A DNA stretch of 64,000 nt from Acrasis kona (GCA_026419775.2 JAOPGA020001068.1:1-64000), one strand, 5' to 3'. Shown: positions 30,753 through 41,166, numbered from the stretch's first letter. A program made the numbers and translations. The notes: generated by a model not told the origin, from the letters alone.

Positions 30753-33404
30753 TCAACAATTCCTCCTCAACTCTCCTCCACTTTTAGTACTGGGTACATA
30801 TTTCTTTGGGTAACAACCTCTCACCGCCTTATAGTACCGAATGTACTCACATAATCCGTGCTCAATATCAATCAACCTAAGTTCTTGAACTGGTATTGAA
30901 TTTAATATATCACTTTGATCTCTTTCTTCATAACGAGATTTTAACTCATTATTAACTGATTGTAACAAATCAGCACAACTAGTAGTGTTGCCATTAATAA
31001 TCAACAGTCCCTTACGTGCTCCAGGCCCAAGCATAACAAAATCTTTATCAAACTCAATTGCATCAATCATTATCAAATCTGCAGTGATTTGAAATGCCAA
31101 AAAGCGACCTATACCCTTTACCTGTAACAATGCTTGGTACATATCTTTCATAGTTGCTTTTTTACCGGTCATTAATTTTTTTTGTATTCTTGCACCTTGT
31201 TCCCATGCTGACATCCATATCTCCCTTAGACGCTTATCTGACTCACAGCTTATAAAAGATGCCGTACGTATTGGTTGCTTGTTCTTTATTCTTTTGTCTA
31301 ATATCCTGAAACCATCAGATATGTCTAATATGTAGTCGAGTTCGACATTAAACTCAGATCTCGATATAGTACGATGGATAATCACATTTGACAAGAGACG
31401 AGAGTCAAGTGCATTATGTAGGCAATAAGGTTTAAAAATAGAAGACATAATAATAGACACTTTGTCGTCTTCTCGACGAATACAACAGAATTTATAGTTC
31501 TGGAGTATTTCGTTCAAGGTCCATGGTGGGGGAAGGGACAATGATCTCTTTATTTCTATTCTCTTACGTTCCTCTATAAAATCAACAAACTGTTTCACTT
31601 GGTCCAAATCTTCTTGTTCATCAAGTAATTTGCTGAATCTACTCTTCTTTGGTTGGCGGCGATTGTGAGACTTGATTATGCCACGAATGTCATCATCACT
31701 CTCACTTCCATTATAAACATAATCAGAGTCGACTTCGTCATCTGAAGTTCCACTACCATCGCTACTATTGTCATTTTCGACGCACTCATCATCCAAATCA
31801 ATAACACGCTTGATGTTATCGACATAATTAATAAAATGCTCAGTTGGCTTAAGATAAAGTACAGATCCAGCCGTGATATTTTGAGTGGAGTAATATACTA
31901 CTTTGAAATCATGATGGCCACATATACGCACATTTATCGATATACAGTTGTAGTTGGAACCACATTGTATAAATTGAGTGTAGTCGTGATACTGATCTCC
32001 TATGCAAGTACCCATGGTCAAATCACCCAATGTCTTGAGATACCAAGAGGATTTTATTCTACAAATCTCCAATAACGGAGGTTTGAATGATTGTGATACC
32101 CTGTTTATACTACTGATCTTACATGAACAAGTTGAATCGCATTCATTAATTACTATTGCATCCTTACTATACTGCTCAAGAACACTAACAGATATCTTTT
32201 TATTTTTATCATAAACACTGCCACTATGGTCACATACACACTCTGTACTTGAATACATTTGAATCGGTTTATGATATCTATACATGAGACCAATCGATGT
32301 ATAGTCTTCTTTATTTATAACACGCAGAGGGAGCGACTCTCTGCCAAAAGAAATATCGTCTATTAACAACTTGTAGTTAGGTATGTGCTCGATATCCTTG
32401 TCTAATAAAGAGTTGCTTATTATATTCTTAACAGGGGATTTATCGTCTAATTCCTGTAGAGCTCTACCAAACAGTAAAGACAACAATTCAATGACCAAGG
32501 ATTTGTTTCCTTCAGTAATATACTCAATCTTCCACCTGGACATAATCTCTTGCTCTTCAGCTGAAATAAAACTGGGTTTTGGTAAGAACGCAAATGTAGA
32601 CCAATAACTTGAATCTACTAGGCTTTCAGCTTCTTTTAAGAGACTTTCAATCTTTGTAAATCCTTTATGCTTTAACGCCTCTAAATGAGCACTTATGTGG
32701 TCTTTGAAAGGATGATCAACTGATAAAGAGGGCATTAGTTGGTCTTGATCATATATCAGTGCATTGTCATACAATTGGTCATCGAAATGTTGAACTAAGA
32801 CCTCAGTGTCCCAAAACACCAAACAAGAATTATTACAATATCTTTCTATTCTCCAATATTTAAACTCTACTCTGTTTTCTTTTATCAATATGGGTGTATC
32901 GTTATTGTAATAAGATGCAATCACACAATATTTTTCTGACAATGACCTCTCAAAATACCCCAAAAAGACACATTTTACATGATCGTCCACAAACGCCATG
33001 CATGGTTTGATTGGAATAAAACTCTTAGATCGGTAACAAAAATTAATTTGCTCCTCATATAGTTTGCAGAGTATTTCAGTTGACGTGCTGTCTTTATTTA
33101 ATTGTTTGTATAAGTCTGACACATTGGTTTCATAAATGTGCAACAGACGATCAATGTAACTCTTCCACTCTCGTTTATTTTCAACTTCTAGACCCATAAA
33201 ATAACGCACGGGGCACTTGGATAATATACGAGCGGACTTTAGTGATGTTTTTGCTTGTTCTATAGAATCCTCTGTATCACTCAGCAGATCTTGAATACCT
33301 TTTAGAATTTTGATAAGGTGAGTTCTTTCTATTTGTGTGGATATAATGTAGCTCTCAAGGTCGTGTCCGCAATCATCGTTCCTATACACTCTCTTTCTCT
33401 TCAT
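30753..33404 (-). CDS. SET-like region fused to HMUDK-type helical domain
   Basis: Single intronless exon, 883 residues. About 130-190: a barrel-like stretch (PCMAFVDDHVKCVFLGYF) that could be Tudor-like. About 345-520: SUV39-type pre-SET/SET features, DISFGRESLPLRVINKED, CVCDHSG, INECDSTCSCKISSINRVSQ, LEICRIKSSWYLKTLGDLTM, then a SET-C-like end YYSTQNITAGSVLYLKP. The NHSC motif and the SET-I part are missing. 540-590 is acidic. About 620-870 resembles the helical domain of 5-hmdU DNA kinase/putrescinyl-thymine pyrophosphorylase proteins: PPWTLNEILQNYKFCCIRRE, DDKVS, LLQVKGIGRFLAFQITADL, VMLGPGARKGL. That domain modifies thymine-derived bases in phages and occurs in some eukaryotes. The combination suggests a chromatin protein acting on modified DNA bases. 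Degraded sequences flank both ends. Confidence 0.7.
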   Translation of the reverse strand: MKRKRVYRNDDCGHDLESYIISTQIERTHLIKILKGIQDLLSDTEDSIEQAKTSLKSARILSKCPVRYFMGLEVENKREWKSYIDRLLHIYETNVSDLYKQLNKDSTSTEILCKLYEEQINFCYRSKSFIPIKPCMAFVDDHVKCVFLGYFERSLSEKYCVIASYYNNDTPILIKENRVEFKYWRIERYCNNSCLVFWDTEVLVQHFDDQLYDNALIYDQDQLMPSLSVDHPFKDHISAHLEALKHKGFTKIESLLKEAESLVDSSYWSTFAFLPKPSFISAEEQEIMSRWKIEYITEGNKSLVIELLSLLFGRALQELDDKSPVKNIISNSLLDKDIEHIPNYKLLIDDISFGRESLPLRVINKEDYTSIGLMYRYHKPIQMYSSTECVCDHSGSVYDKNKKISVSVLEQYSKDAIVINECDSTCSCKISSINRVSQSFKPPLLEICRIKSSWYLKTLGDLTMGTCIGDQYHDYTQFIQCGSNYNCISINVRICGHHDFKVVYYSTQNITAGSVLYLKPTEHFINYVDNIKRVIDLDDECVENDNSSDGSGTSDDEVDSDYVYNGSESDDDIRGIIKSHNRRQPKKSRFSKLLDEQEDLDQVKQFVDFIEERKRIEIKRSLSLPPPWTLNEILQNYKFCCIRREDDKVSIIMSSIFKPYCLHNALDSRLLSNVIIHRTISRSEFNVELDYILDISDGFRILDKRIKNKQPIRTASFISCESDKRLREIWMSAWEQGARIQKKLMTGKKATMKDMYQALLQVKGIGRFLAFQITADLIMIDAIEFDKDFVMLGPGARKGLLIINGNTTSCADLLQSVNNELKSRYEERDQSDILNSIPVQELRLIDIEHGLCEYIRYYKAVRGCYPKKYVPSTKSGGELRRNC

Positions 33405-34173
33405 TCACAAATATTTTTGGAAATCTCGAGGTTGACCTTACCTGCTATGGTAATTGATTAGGATTACAATTAAGCGATAAGAACTATTCCTTCAGTGTGT
33501 CGAGTGACTCCGAGCTCATCAAAGTTACCTACAATCCTAAAAAACAAGGAATTGCTGTTGTGACCAATGCTGACGGTGTTATTTTCGTAATTGACCTCAG
33601 GAAGAGGAGTACCATAAAATCTTTCAAGCTGTTAAGCATAAAGTCGTAGATTGGTGTTGATTGTTAAAGTATTGCTTCTTGTTCTCCGCTCATATTTTCG
33701 AAAAGGTTTTCTAGTGTAAATTTTCTTTCGAAAGCACTCATACAATCGGACTCGAATCGTCGTGTTGTGCACGTAACATACCGTACTCATAGGTCTTTTC
33801 TTCTACACGAATATCAATATGATGCCCAATACAGCCAACATGAACACACTTTATTACTTAATCGGTTGGCTTAGTAGAGCACATTATCAACAATGGTGGA
33901 ATGTTTATAGCATCATCAAGATTGAATTATTCATACACTTTTGGCCAGCTTTTTGATCTTATATTTTTGTACTTACTCTTTTGGTTATCATGATGTTTTT
34001 TGCTACTTGATGGTTCAAAGAATGTGTCGTACCTGTAAGAAGGAGCATCTTCAATATTATTACGTAAAAGCTTTAACGTAATAATGACTTTACAATAGAA
34101 TGTTCGACTCCGACCAACACTTTCAAACAACAACAAATCCGATATCCGCACAACAGAGCAAACAACATTAATA
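33405..34173. other. Intergenic with degraded coding traces
   Basis: Near 33500-33650 the plus strand has a short WD40-like trace (SSDSELIKVTYNPKKQG ... VIFVIDLRKRST) without a start codon or a clear gene around it. On the minus strand 33927-34100 a basic stretch (SSSKKHHDNQKSKYKNIRS) ends in a stop, but its upstream part is antisense to the reductase start, so I do not call a gene. The remainder shows nothing. Compatible with an island of gene remnants next to the SET/HMUDK-like gene. Confidence 0.35.
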
Positions 34174-34932
34174 ATGAAGACATTTTTTGGCATGTTGAAC
34201 TTCATGGCAAGTGCCACTATTAGTCCGTTTATGACCCAAGATTGCAAGCTTCTATCACGAACTGAGCTAACATCAAAAGTCACCAATCCAGTAATACTAT
34301 TAAGATTTGAATTACCCGAGTCTACATCACTTGAAAATGATGTCTTTCACCATGTCTCCATTACTGCTGTCATAAATGGAAGGTCATACAGAAGAAACTA
34401 TACACCTATTACCACGAGTGAAACCAAAGGATATTTTGAAATCATGGTAAAGGTCTACCCAGATGGATGCATGGGTAATTATCTCAATAAGCTACAAGTA
34501 GGACAAACAGTGAATGTCGCACCACCGAGAGGTAAGTTAACTTACATTCCAGGTCAACACGAAAGCATTGGTATCATTTGTGGAGGTGTAGGCGTTGCTC
34601 CCATGATACATTTAATACGGAAGACTCTACATTCACATCCAAACACCAACATCACCCTATTGTTTTGTAACCAAACAGAACAGGACATTATAATGAAAAA
34701 GGAGTTGGACCAACTCGCCGAGCAGCACAGCAACTTTAAAGTATACTATGTTTTGAGTCAACCCCATGAAGAGTGGGATGGTATTAGAGGACGTGTTAAT
34801 GAATGGGTTATAGAAACATATCTACCGAGCAGCAACACACATTTAACGGTGTTTTGTGGTCCAAAGCCGATGAATAGAACATTGAAGGCCATATTTAGCA
34901 AGCAGGGTAGGACAAATGCATATAAAGTGTAG
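34174..34932 (+). CDS. NADH-cytochrome b5 reductase-like flavoprotein
   Basis: Single exon, 252 residues. FAD-binding motif YRRNYTPIT (the RxYTP/S type), the GCMGNYLNKL segment equal to the GxMSxYL motif, NADH-binding IICGGVGVAPMIHLIRK and the C-terminal VFCGPKPMN. Length and order match CYB5R/ferredoxin-NAD(P) reductase-fold enzymes that pass electrons from NADH to cytochrome b5 or similar acceptors. The N-terminal segment FFGMLNFMASATISPFM is weakly hydrophobic and could anchor it in a membrane. Start is the first ATG. Confidence 0.9.
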   Translation: MKTFFGMLNFMASATISPFMTQDCKLLSRTELTSKVTNPVILLRFELPESTSLENDVFHHVSITAVINGRSYRRNYTPITTSETKGYFEIMVKVYPDGCMGNYLNKLQVGQTVNVAPPRGKLTYIPGQHESIGIICGGVGVAPMIHLIRKTLHSHPNTNITLLFCNQTEQDIIMKKELDQLAEQHSNFKVYYVLSQPHEEWDGIRGRVNEWVIETYLPSSNTHLTVFCGPKPMNRTLKAIFSKQGRTNAYKV

Positions 34933-35156
34933 TGCAATTAAAAATTATTTTTTTGAGATCTAGTCCGTTGTTGATGTAATGTTTGATAGTTCTTTCTCAA
35001 TACTAGTATTTGACATCTTTCATTTCGTTGACCATATTTGAACTATAGGGTAGCATTTGGTGTTCACAGCAGTTAAAGGTATTTATAGTGGGTAAACTTG
35101 GTGGTACGGGCTCAACAACAATTTCAGTTCAAAATTATTTGAGGTCAACTGCTAGC

Positions 35157-36434
35157 ATGACCTCAAATTCAACACCCGAATATGTGAACGAGTCACAAAC
35201 GACTGTTCTAATACCGGAAGATCCGACGAAGCCACTTGTTGTGGAGCAGGCTCAACCAAACCTCAACTGGACCCTACCAAGCTTCTTGGTAAGTTGTACT
35301 AATTTTTGCTCAACGTGCTTAGTTAATCATTAGATATTTATATTACTTGGGGCGGTATGGGGGTCTGCCTTTTTATTCATTAAGGTGGCAATAGACGAGA
35401 AGACTGGATTTCCTCCACTGACGATGGTTATGCTGCGATTGTTAATGGCTACTGTGCTGATGGGAATGTATTTAGCTTTTCAGATGGCAAGGGACAAAGA
35501 ACTACGCGCAAAGATCAACAAAAACAGAAGCACAGGGACAATACTAAAATTCTTTGTGATGGGATTTTTCAATAATGCCATTCCATTTGCACTTGTTGGG
35601 TTAGCAGAGCAGACAATTAATACAGGTATCACAAGTATATTGGACAGCACAATTCCTTTATTCGGTGTGGTTCTTGGTCATTTCTTTCTAAAGGGTGAAA
35701 GAATGAATTTGTTAAAAGTTGTCGGATTAATCGTTGGTTTTGGGGGTGTTGTCTTAGTTTGTCTGAATCAAGTGTATGGTTCCGACAAGAAACCAAATGC
35801 GCGCGACATTTTTGGTTATGTTGCAGTTACTGGTGCATCCGCCAGCTATGCCGTCGCCAGTACATTCTCTAGAAAATATTTGAAGGAAGTACCTGGTGCC
35901 TTTGCTTCATTCGGACAAATTGCAAGTGCTGCAATCATGTTGGTAATTTGTTCTCTGGTATGGGATCTGGGCATTAGCGAGCGCCACTACTTCTTCTTCA
36001 GACATGCTTCATTGTATGCGTGGTTAAGTATTCTTTATCTTGCTTTTTGTTCCACTCTTATTGCTTATTTGTGTTACTTTTATTTAATAAGAACGGTAGG
36101 GTCCGTGAAGCAGACTATGGTCGGCTATCTGTTACCGGTGTTTGGTGTGTTTGAGGGAGCCGTCTTTTTGGGTGAATGGAAGGGATTGGCTTGGTATTAT
36201 ATTTTATGTGAAATAGTCGGTGCACTGCTTATCTGTGGAGGTATTGCGGTTGCCTCCCTACCAAGTTTTAGCGTCATGAAGTCATTCATTAAGGTTAAGT
36301 TAGGGAGGAAACAGATTGAAGATGATGTTACTGATGTTGTAGAGTGCACGGAGACCAGCAGTTTGGCAAAATCGAGTTATAATGTCTACTCAGGTGCTGG
36401 CGAAAGCTCGATACAATACTATGATAAGAAATAG
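35157..36434 (+). CDS. EamA-family (DMT superfamily) transporter
   Basis: Exons 35157-35288 and 35334-36434 with a 45-nt intron, 410 residues. Ten hydrophobic helices in two EamA halves: the first begins LLGAVWGSAFLFIKVA with PPLTMVMLRLLMA, and the second starts near DIFGYVAVTGASASYAVA. GLIVGFGGVVLVC and AYLCYFYLI are typical. DMT proteins export small metabolites or exchange nucleotide-sugars or phosphates. The cytosolic N-terminus (about 40 residues) and C-terminus are polar. Substrate unknown. The start ATG at 35157 is the first in frame. Confidence 0.88.
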
Positions 36435-36666
36435 ATGCATATATTTGACTTCATACTCGGAAAATTTGTGAACATAACGGAGGTTTCTCATTACAATAAA
36501 CATTTATTACATCCATGAGCAAGAGTTCAGTCTAAGAAGTATCTAGATTCCATCAAATATAAATCACAACTAAGAATGTGACCTTCAATATGATGTGTTG
36601 ACCTCCGATATGTAGAATGGGATGGGTAACGCTACGAAAAAACAAATAGCAAAACTAATATTTATT

Positions 36667-37713
36667 TTACATTTCAAGTTTGTCCATTGATTGTGCTCCA
36701 ATACTTTTTTCCAGCTTTTGTTGGATGTGTTCGAACTTTTCTTCGCCCATGTGTTCGATTTGTTTGTGTTTGTTCATAAGGCCCAACTTCAACTCAAGAG
36801 AATGCTTGGCATCTTCGAACCTCTCATTGTCAATGTGATTGGTGTCCTCAACTTTTCCGGAGAGTTTATCATCAATAATTTCCAACACGTGTTTGATCTT
36901 GTGTTCGTCATTCTGCAATACGTTGATAATGTCCGATACTGCTTCTCTTGACTCTTGGTAATCTGCACGACGGTCAGTTAGGATTCCAGAAACTACATCA
37001 AAGGTGTCATTGATGAAATGCCTTCCGGACTCATAAATGCCAGCGGCTACGCTTTTGATTTTACTTATGTCTTCTTTGATGTCTTCCTTTGTTACGCTAG
37101 AGCCAAAGTTTAACTCCAAAGTAGTGATCTCTGTTTTTTCTACCTCTGGGATTGGAATTTTTCTAGTAACACCTTCTCCTCTGTACAGTCTTGAGCTAGA
37201 AAGGTCCTCTCCCAATACTTTCTCTGCCTTTGTAATGTTGTGGGATGGAAGATTCCTCTCCTCTACAGTAAAAGTCGCGTGAGGAAGATCGCTTGCAAGC
37301 TCTCTCAGGTTAGTCTTGGCATCGGCCGAGCTTTCAAGAACGTTATTTACAAAAACCTTGGTCATACTCTTGATGTGATCTGCTGCATCATATAGTTGCT
37401 CCTGAACTGGTACAATCTGATCAATTGCACTTTCTATTTGCTCCTTTATGTGCATGTCTTTTACTGCATCAACAATTCCTTCTAATCTCTCGCCAATGTG
37501 TGCGTTGTCAATGGCAATCCTTACTGCCTCGACTGACTCCTGAAGGGCTTCTCTTGCTGCTTCCTTTGCAGTTATTGCTTCTTGTTTTGCTGTCGGTACT
37601 TCTCTTATTACTTCGTCTGTTTTGACATCAAACCTTTTTGATTTCACGAATCGGCTGAACTCTGTCTCATTGACCTCAAATGACTTATTGTTTAATCGAC
37701 TTGAATGCACCAT
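36667..37713 (-). CDS. Amphipathic helical protein of unknown function
   Basis: Single exon, 348 residues, no Cys and no Trp visible. Long amphipathic alpha-helical stretches dominate (AKEAAREALQESVEAVRIAI, HIKEQIESAIDQIVPVQEQL), with a central Ser/Thr/Pro part. No signal peptide or TM segment. The composition resembles LEA-like, apolipoprotein-like or stress-related helical proteins. I do not recognise a family. The open frame, clear start and isolated context support a real gene. Confidence 0.6.
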   Translation of the reverse strand: MVHSSRLNNKSFEVNETEFSRFVKSKRFDVKTDEVIREVPTAKQEAITAKEAAREALQESVEAVRIAIDNAHIGERLEGIVDAVKDMHIKEQIESAIDQIVPVQEQLYDAADHIKSMTKVFVNNVLESSADAKTNLRELASDLPHATFTVEERNLPSHNITKAEKVLGEDLSSSRLYRGEGVTRKIPIPEVEKTEITTLELNFGSSVTKEDIKEDISKIKSVAAGIYESGRHFINDTFDVVSGILTDRRADYQESREAVSDIINVLQNDEHKIKHVLEIIDDKLSGKVEDTNHIDNERFEDAKHSLELKLGLMNKHKQIEHMGEEKFEHIQQKLEKSIGAQSMDKLEM

Positions 37714-38500
37714 GTTGTGTTTAAGAAATTGCGTTTTAATTATTTGTTATTAATAGTTATTATAATATATGTTTTTAAAAATAACTATGTTTATTTTAAA
37801 CAAATTGTAAATAGATGTCTACAACATTGATAATCTAGGTGGCGACTTTGAAAAGTTTGCATATTTATTTTTGATTTATGGCATTTAATGCGGAGCAGTT
37901 TTTTAGTGGTTTAGCCCTCCTACAACCACACAGTCCACGACATTGTTTTTACAGTGACGTCCTTGAGGTTTTTGTTTCAATCAAATTTTAAGAACAGATA
38001 TGCACATTTTCGACTCTCAGCATAAGTTCGCATCACTTCAGCGCTCAGGATTGTAGAGCGATCGATAATAGGCGGTATTGAATCATCTGAGGTCTTCCTG
38101 GCTTTTCCTGTCGGGAATTATTATGTAAACAAACGGTATTTATAGTTTAGATTTAGCTGATCAACTCGGTCAAAATGACACCGTGCTGTAGGCTGATATC
38201 CCTTGAGTAGTAAAAATTTTTTATTTTCTCAATCAATTCTACATCCAAAATTATAGCTTATTGTGTCAGGGGTCTAAGGTGTAAAAAGTCTAAAAGACGA
38301 CTTGAGGTTTGTAAGGGATGTATTAATTGTGGCGTGAGTTGAACATTGTAAAAAATCAGTAAAAGGTGTGGAAACGCGGAACACTCACGAGATCAAAGTC
38401 TGCATGTAATACAAACAGTAATAATATTCTGTAAATAAAGTTTTACTACCAGCAAAAGAATTAAAAAAATAACAAATCTCTTAATGATACATAGCTTTAT
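37714..38500. other. Intergenic, about 790 b, nothing recognised
   Basis: Long AT-rich gap between two minus-strand genes. I checked for tRNA arms, repeats and coding frames and found none that I can support. An RNA gene with interrupted arms, as seen elsewhere in the window, could be missed by eye. Confidence 0.4.
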
Positions 38501-39358
38501 TTAGCACCTACGAGCGTATCTTCTAGCAGCACGTCTGGCAGCGCGTCTTGGAGAACGACGACATCTTCTGGAAGAACGTCTAGCACGTCTGGCAGCACGT
38601 CTGGCACAGCGTCTTGATGAGCGTCTTGAGGCGCGTCTAGCACAGCGTCTTGATGAGCGTCTAGCACGTCTACCGCATGATCTTCTTGATGAGCGTCTTG
38701 AGGCGCGTCTGGAAACTCTAGCAGCAACACGTCTTGCAACACGCTTGGCTACACGTCTTACAACTCTCAATAGCTTGCGAAGCTTGCGGCTCTTGCGTGA
38801 CTTCTTGCAGCTCTTCTTTGAATGCTTCTTTGCTCTCTTCAAAGCTTTCTTTAGGGCTTTCTTGGCTCTGCGTGAGGCACGGACAACTGCTCTTCTAATT
38901 GTCTTTCTGACCTTCAATAGTGCTTGCTTGACGTGTAACTTTTGTACCTTGTTGAGTTTCTTGTTTTTGTTAACTCTTCTGATGGCACGTCTAACTCTTC
39001 TTGAAACAGTCTTTCTTGCCTTCTTGTTTTGCTTCTTGTTCTGCTTCTTTGCGGCCTTCTTGACAGGTTTCTTTGAGGCTTTCTTGACTAGCTTCTTTGA
39101 GGCCTTTTGGGCTTTGTTAAGTATTCTCTTTAGTCTTCTTACCACTTTTCTGGCTGATCTTCTAGTGATAGTGCGAACCTCAGTTGTGAATACTTCAAGT
39201 TCCTCACTGGATAGGTTTAGATTCTTGACTCTACGAACTGAGCGTCTGGTGACACGTTCAGTAAAGGTAGTGACGACGTCATTTTGCTTGTTCTCTCCTT
39301 GAGCGAATGTGAATGCGGCCAAGAGTGCCAACAAAAGAACGACGTACACTGCTTTCAT
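38501..39358 (-). CDS. Secreted polycationic Lys/Arg repeat protein
   Basis: Single exon, 285 residues. A classical signal peptide (MKAVYVVLLLALLAAFTFAQ) precedes an extremely basic mature protein. The first half is Lys-rich with KKASKKPVKKAAKK-like units; the last ~90 residues are Arg-Arg pairs spaced by Ala, Ser and Cys (RRCARRASRRSSRRCARR). Acidic residues occur almost only near the N-terminus. Cys recur in the Arg region and could form disulfides. Such proteins could condense polyanions, act in cell-wall or cyst material, template silica or kill bacteria; none is shown. High Arg codon runs make antisense frames open. Confidence 0.75.
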   Translation of the reverse strand: MKAVYVVLLLALLAAFTFAQGENKQNDVVTTFTERVTRRSVRRVKNLNLSSEELEVFTTEVRTITRRSARKVVRRLKRILNKAQKASKKLVKKASKKPVKKAAKKQNKKQNKKARKTVSRRVRRAIRRVNKNKKLNKVQKLHVKQALLKVRKTIRRAVVRASRRAKKALKKALKRAKKHSKKSCKKSRKSRKLRKLLRVVRRVAKRVARRVAARVSRRASRRSSRRSCGRRARRSSRRCARRASRRSSRRCARRAARRARRSSRRCRRSPRRAARRAARRYARRC

Positions 39359-40202
39359 TTTTAGTTGTAGTTGGTGAAGAATAAACCAGTTGACTTTATA
39401 CTGTAGGTTCGGAGTTGTTAAGGAGTTAGTAACTTCCTTATAAGAAGATTTAATAGAATTTTACAAAAAGAACGCTACTGGAAAAACTTGTACATATATG
39501 TTTACAAGATAGAATACTGATCACGGTAGTTATTTTTTTGTGATATCTCACAAGTCCTTCTCAAAGTACAATTTCGTTCAAAATCCACCTAGTAATTTGA
39601 CATTATTGCAATCTCTGCTTAAATTGTTGCAATTGTTGCTGTGGTCTTGTTGGTCTTAATAATTTTGATTGGTGACAAAGAAGAAATCAAAGAAAGTGTC
39701 TCCCTAAGTATTGGAGCACATTAATGTTGATATTGAGCCCCCAATATTTTAAAAAGCAGATGAATAAATAAAATTTGTTTTTATTATACAACCTTTCTTT
39801 ACTTCCTGGTGTTCTCTCTCCCAATGATCAATTTACAAGACAACCTGCTTATTACCATAAAATCAAGGTATTCAAACTCGTCAGATAGTGTAAATTTGGG
39901 TGTGGATCAAATTATCAATAACTAAACGTTCATTATACATAAAACGGATTTCGTAACTGAATCTGATATTACTACGAGAATCATATTGTAATCTAATTAT
40001 GTGTGAGGGTTAATGATTGCGTCAAGTTTCGATCTCACTCTCACTCTCAAAGAAATATAATATATTATTTATGATCATGTGTAACTCCCTTCTTGGATAT
40101 GAGCGTCACAAAACCATCTTTTGATCTTGCTATCGTGTTTATATAAAATTATTAATTGTATGAATGTATATTTCATGGTGAGTATAGTTTCATTCGTTTT
40201 AG
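39359..40202. other. Intergenic, about 840 b, nothing recognised
   Basis: AT-rich region upstream of the polycationic secreted protein gene. A TATA-like context and its promoter are expected near 39400. No other feature found. Confidence 0.4.
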
Positions 40203-40627
40203 TCACGTCTTCGTCGTAGTGGGTAGATGATAATTTTCCTCAAATGTATACGTTCGTATGCTTTGTCGAGAATGATGAGCGTGTGTTTTGGATAACATTG
40301 TTTTGTGTAGTAAGATAGCGCCATACTTTAATCTTGCGTATGTGAACAGTTTTTGAATCGAATCTGTACCTACTCTGAGTCCCAACTGGGATCTCATTTC
40401 TTCGGATACACTACGTGCTTTACGCTGATAATTTAATGTTCGTTTTGAGTATTCCAACCACAGTCTGGACTTCGTTCACGAATGTATTCACTGGTCAGAA
40501 TCCAAGTAAATCTGATTGTTGTTACATAACAGCGACATGGAGCTCCGGAGTGAACTCCAAAGTGCGTTTGCAATAAATCTCCTTTTCTCCATTCATCCAA
40601 TTCAACGTAAAAACATTTACAATCCAA
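40203..40627 (-). pseudogene. Possible broken gene, two overlapping frames
   Basis: A frame starting MDCKCFYVELDEWRKGDLLQ at 40627 overlaps a second frame that runs to 40203 (ending ENYHLPTTTKT), the two overlapping at 40433-40457. No intron in the size usual here joins them convincingly, so a one-base shift is likely. Both halves look protein-like, but I recognise neither. Could be chance frames. Confidence 0.3.
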
Positions 40628-40707
40628 TTTTACCTAAATGAGGAGTTGCTAATGTTGACAACAACAGAAAAAAGACTTCACTGTTCACAAAACCAAACAA
40701 CCGCAAC

Positions 40708-41166
40708 ATGAGAGCTACCATGATTTTAGTCGCATTGGCACTTTTCTGCCTTGGAGCTTCGTTAGCCGAAGAAAACGACCAAAGACTTGCTATGTGCCTA
40801 CAAGAGTGTGGTGACATGGGTTTTGACATTTTCACCTGTTCAGAAATGTGCAGAACTAAGACATTTGTTTCAAACGACCAAAGACTTGCTATTTGTTTAA
40901 GAGAATGCAAAGAAATGGGTCTTGACATCTTCACTTGCTCTGAAATGTGCAAACCAGTACCACCTGCAGACAACGACCAAAGACTTGCTTTTTGTTTAGA
41001 TGAGTGCAGAGATATGGGTTTCGACATTGTTACGTGCAATGACATGTGTAAATCAAAGAAATTCCCATCAAACGACCAAAGACTTGCCATGTGCTTGAGA
41101 GATTGTAGAGATATGGGCTTTGACGTTGTGACATGCTCACAAATGTGTAGCCAAAAAATAGAATAA
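40708..41166 (+). CDS. Secreted protein with four twin-CX3C repeats
   Basis: Single exon, 152 residues. Signal peptide MRATMILVALALFCLGASLA. The mature chain is four repeats of exactly 33 residues starting at Asn23, 56, 89 and 122, each NDQRLA followed by CX3C-X9-CX3C (for example CLQECGDMGFDIFTCSEMC). This is the spacing of a disulfide-stapled helical hairpin, as in plant alpha-hairpinins and, by convergence, small Tim proteins. The strong identity between repeats suggests recent duplication. Secretion and Cys spacing suggest an extracellular inhibitor, antimicrobial or adhesive function; none is shown. Confidence 0.8.
   Translation: MRATMILVALALFCLGASLAEENDQRLAMCLQECGDMGFDIFTCSEMCRTKTFVSNDQRLAICLRECKEMGLDIFTCSEMCKPVPPADNDQRLAFCLDECRDMGFDIVTCNDMCKSKKFPSNDQRLAMCLRDCRDMGFDVVTCSQMCSQKIE

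Noticed and set aside
33927-34286. Minus-strand 119-codon open frame
   Set aside because: Its first half is antisense to the cytochrome b5 reductase start; only the last part is outside, and it has no recognisable family.
38745-39302. Long plus-strand open frame opposite the polycationic secreted protein
   Set aside because: It is antisense to Lys/Arg codons, giving a Leu/Phe-rich nonsense chain; the minus strand has a signal peptide and regular repeats.
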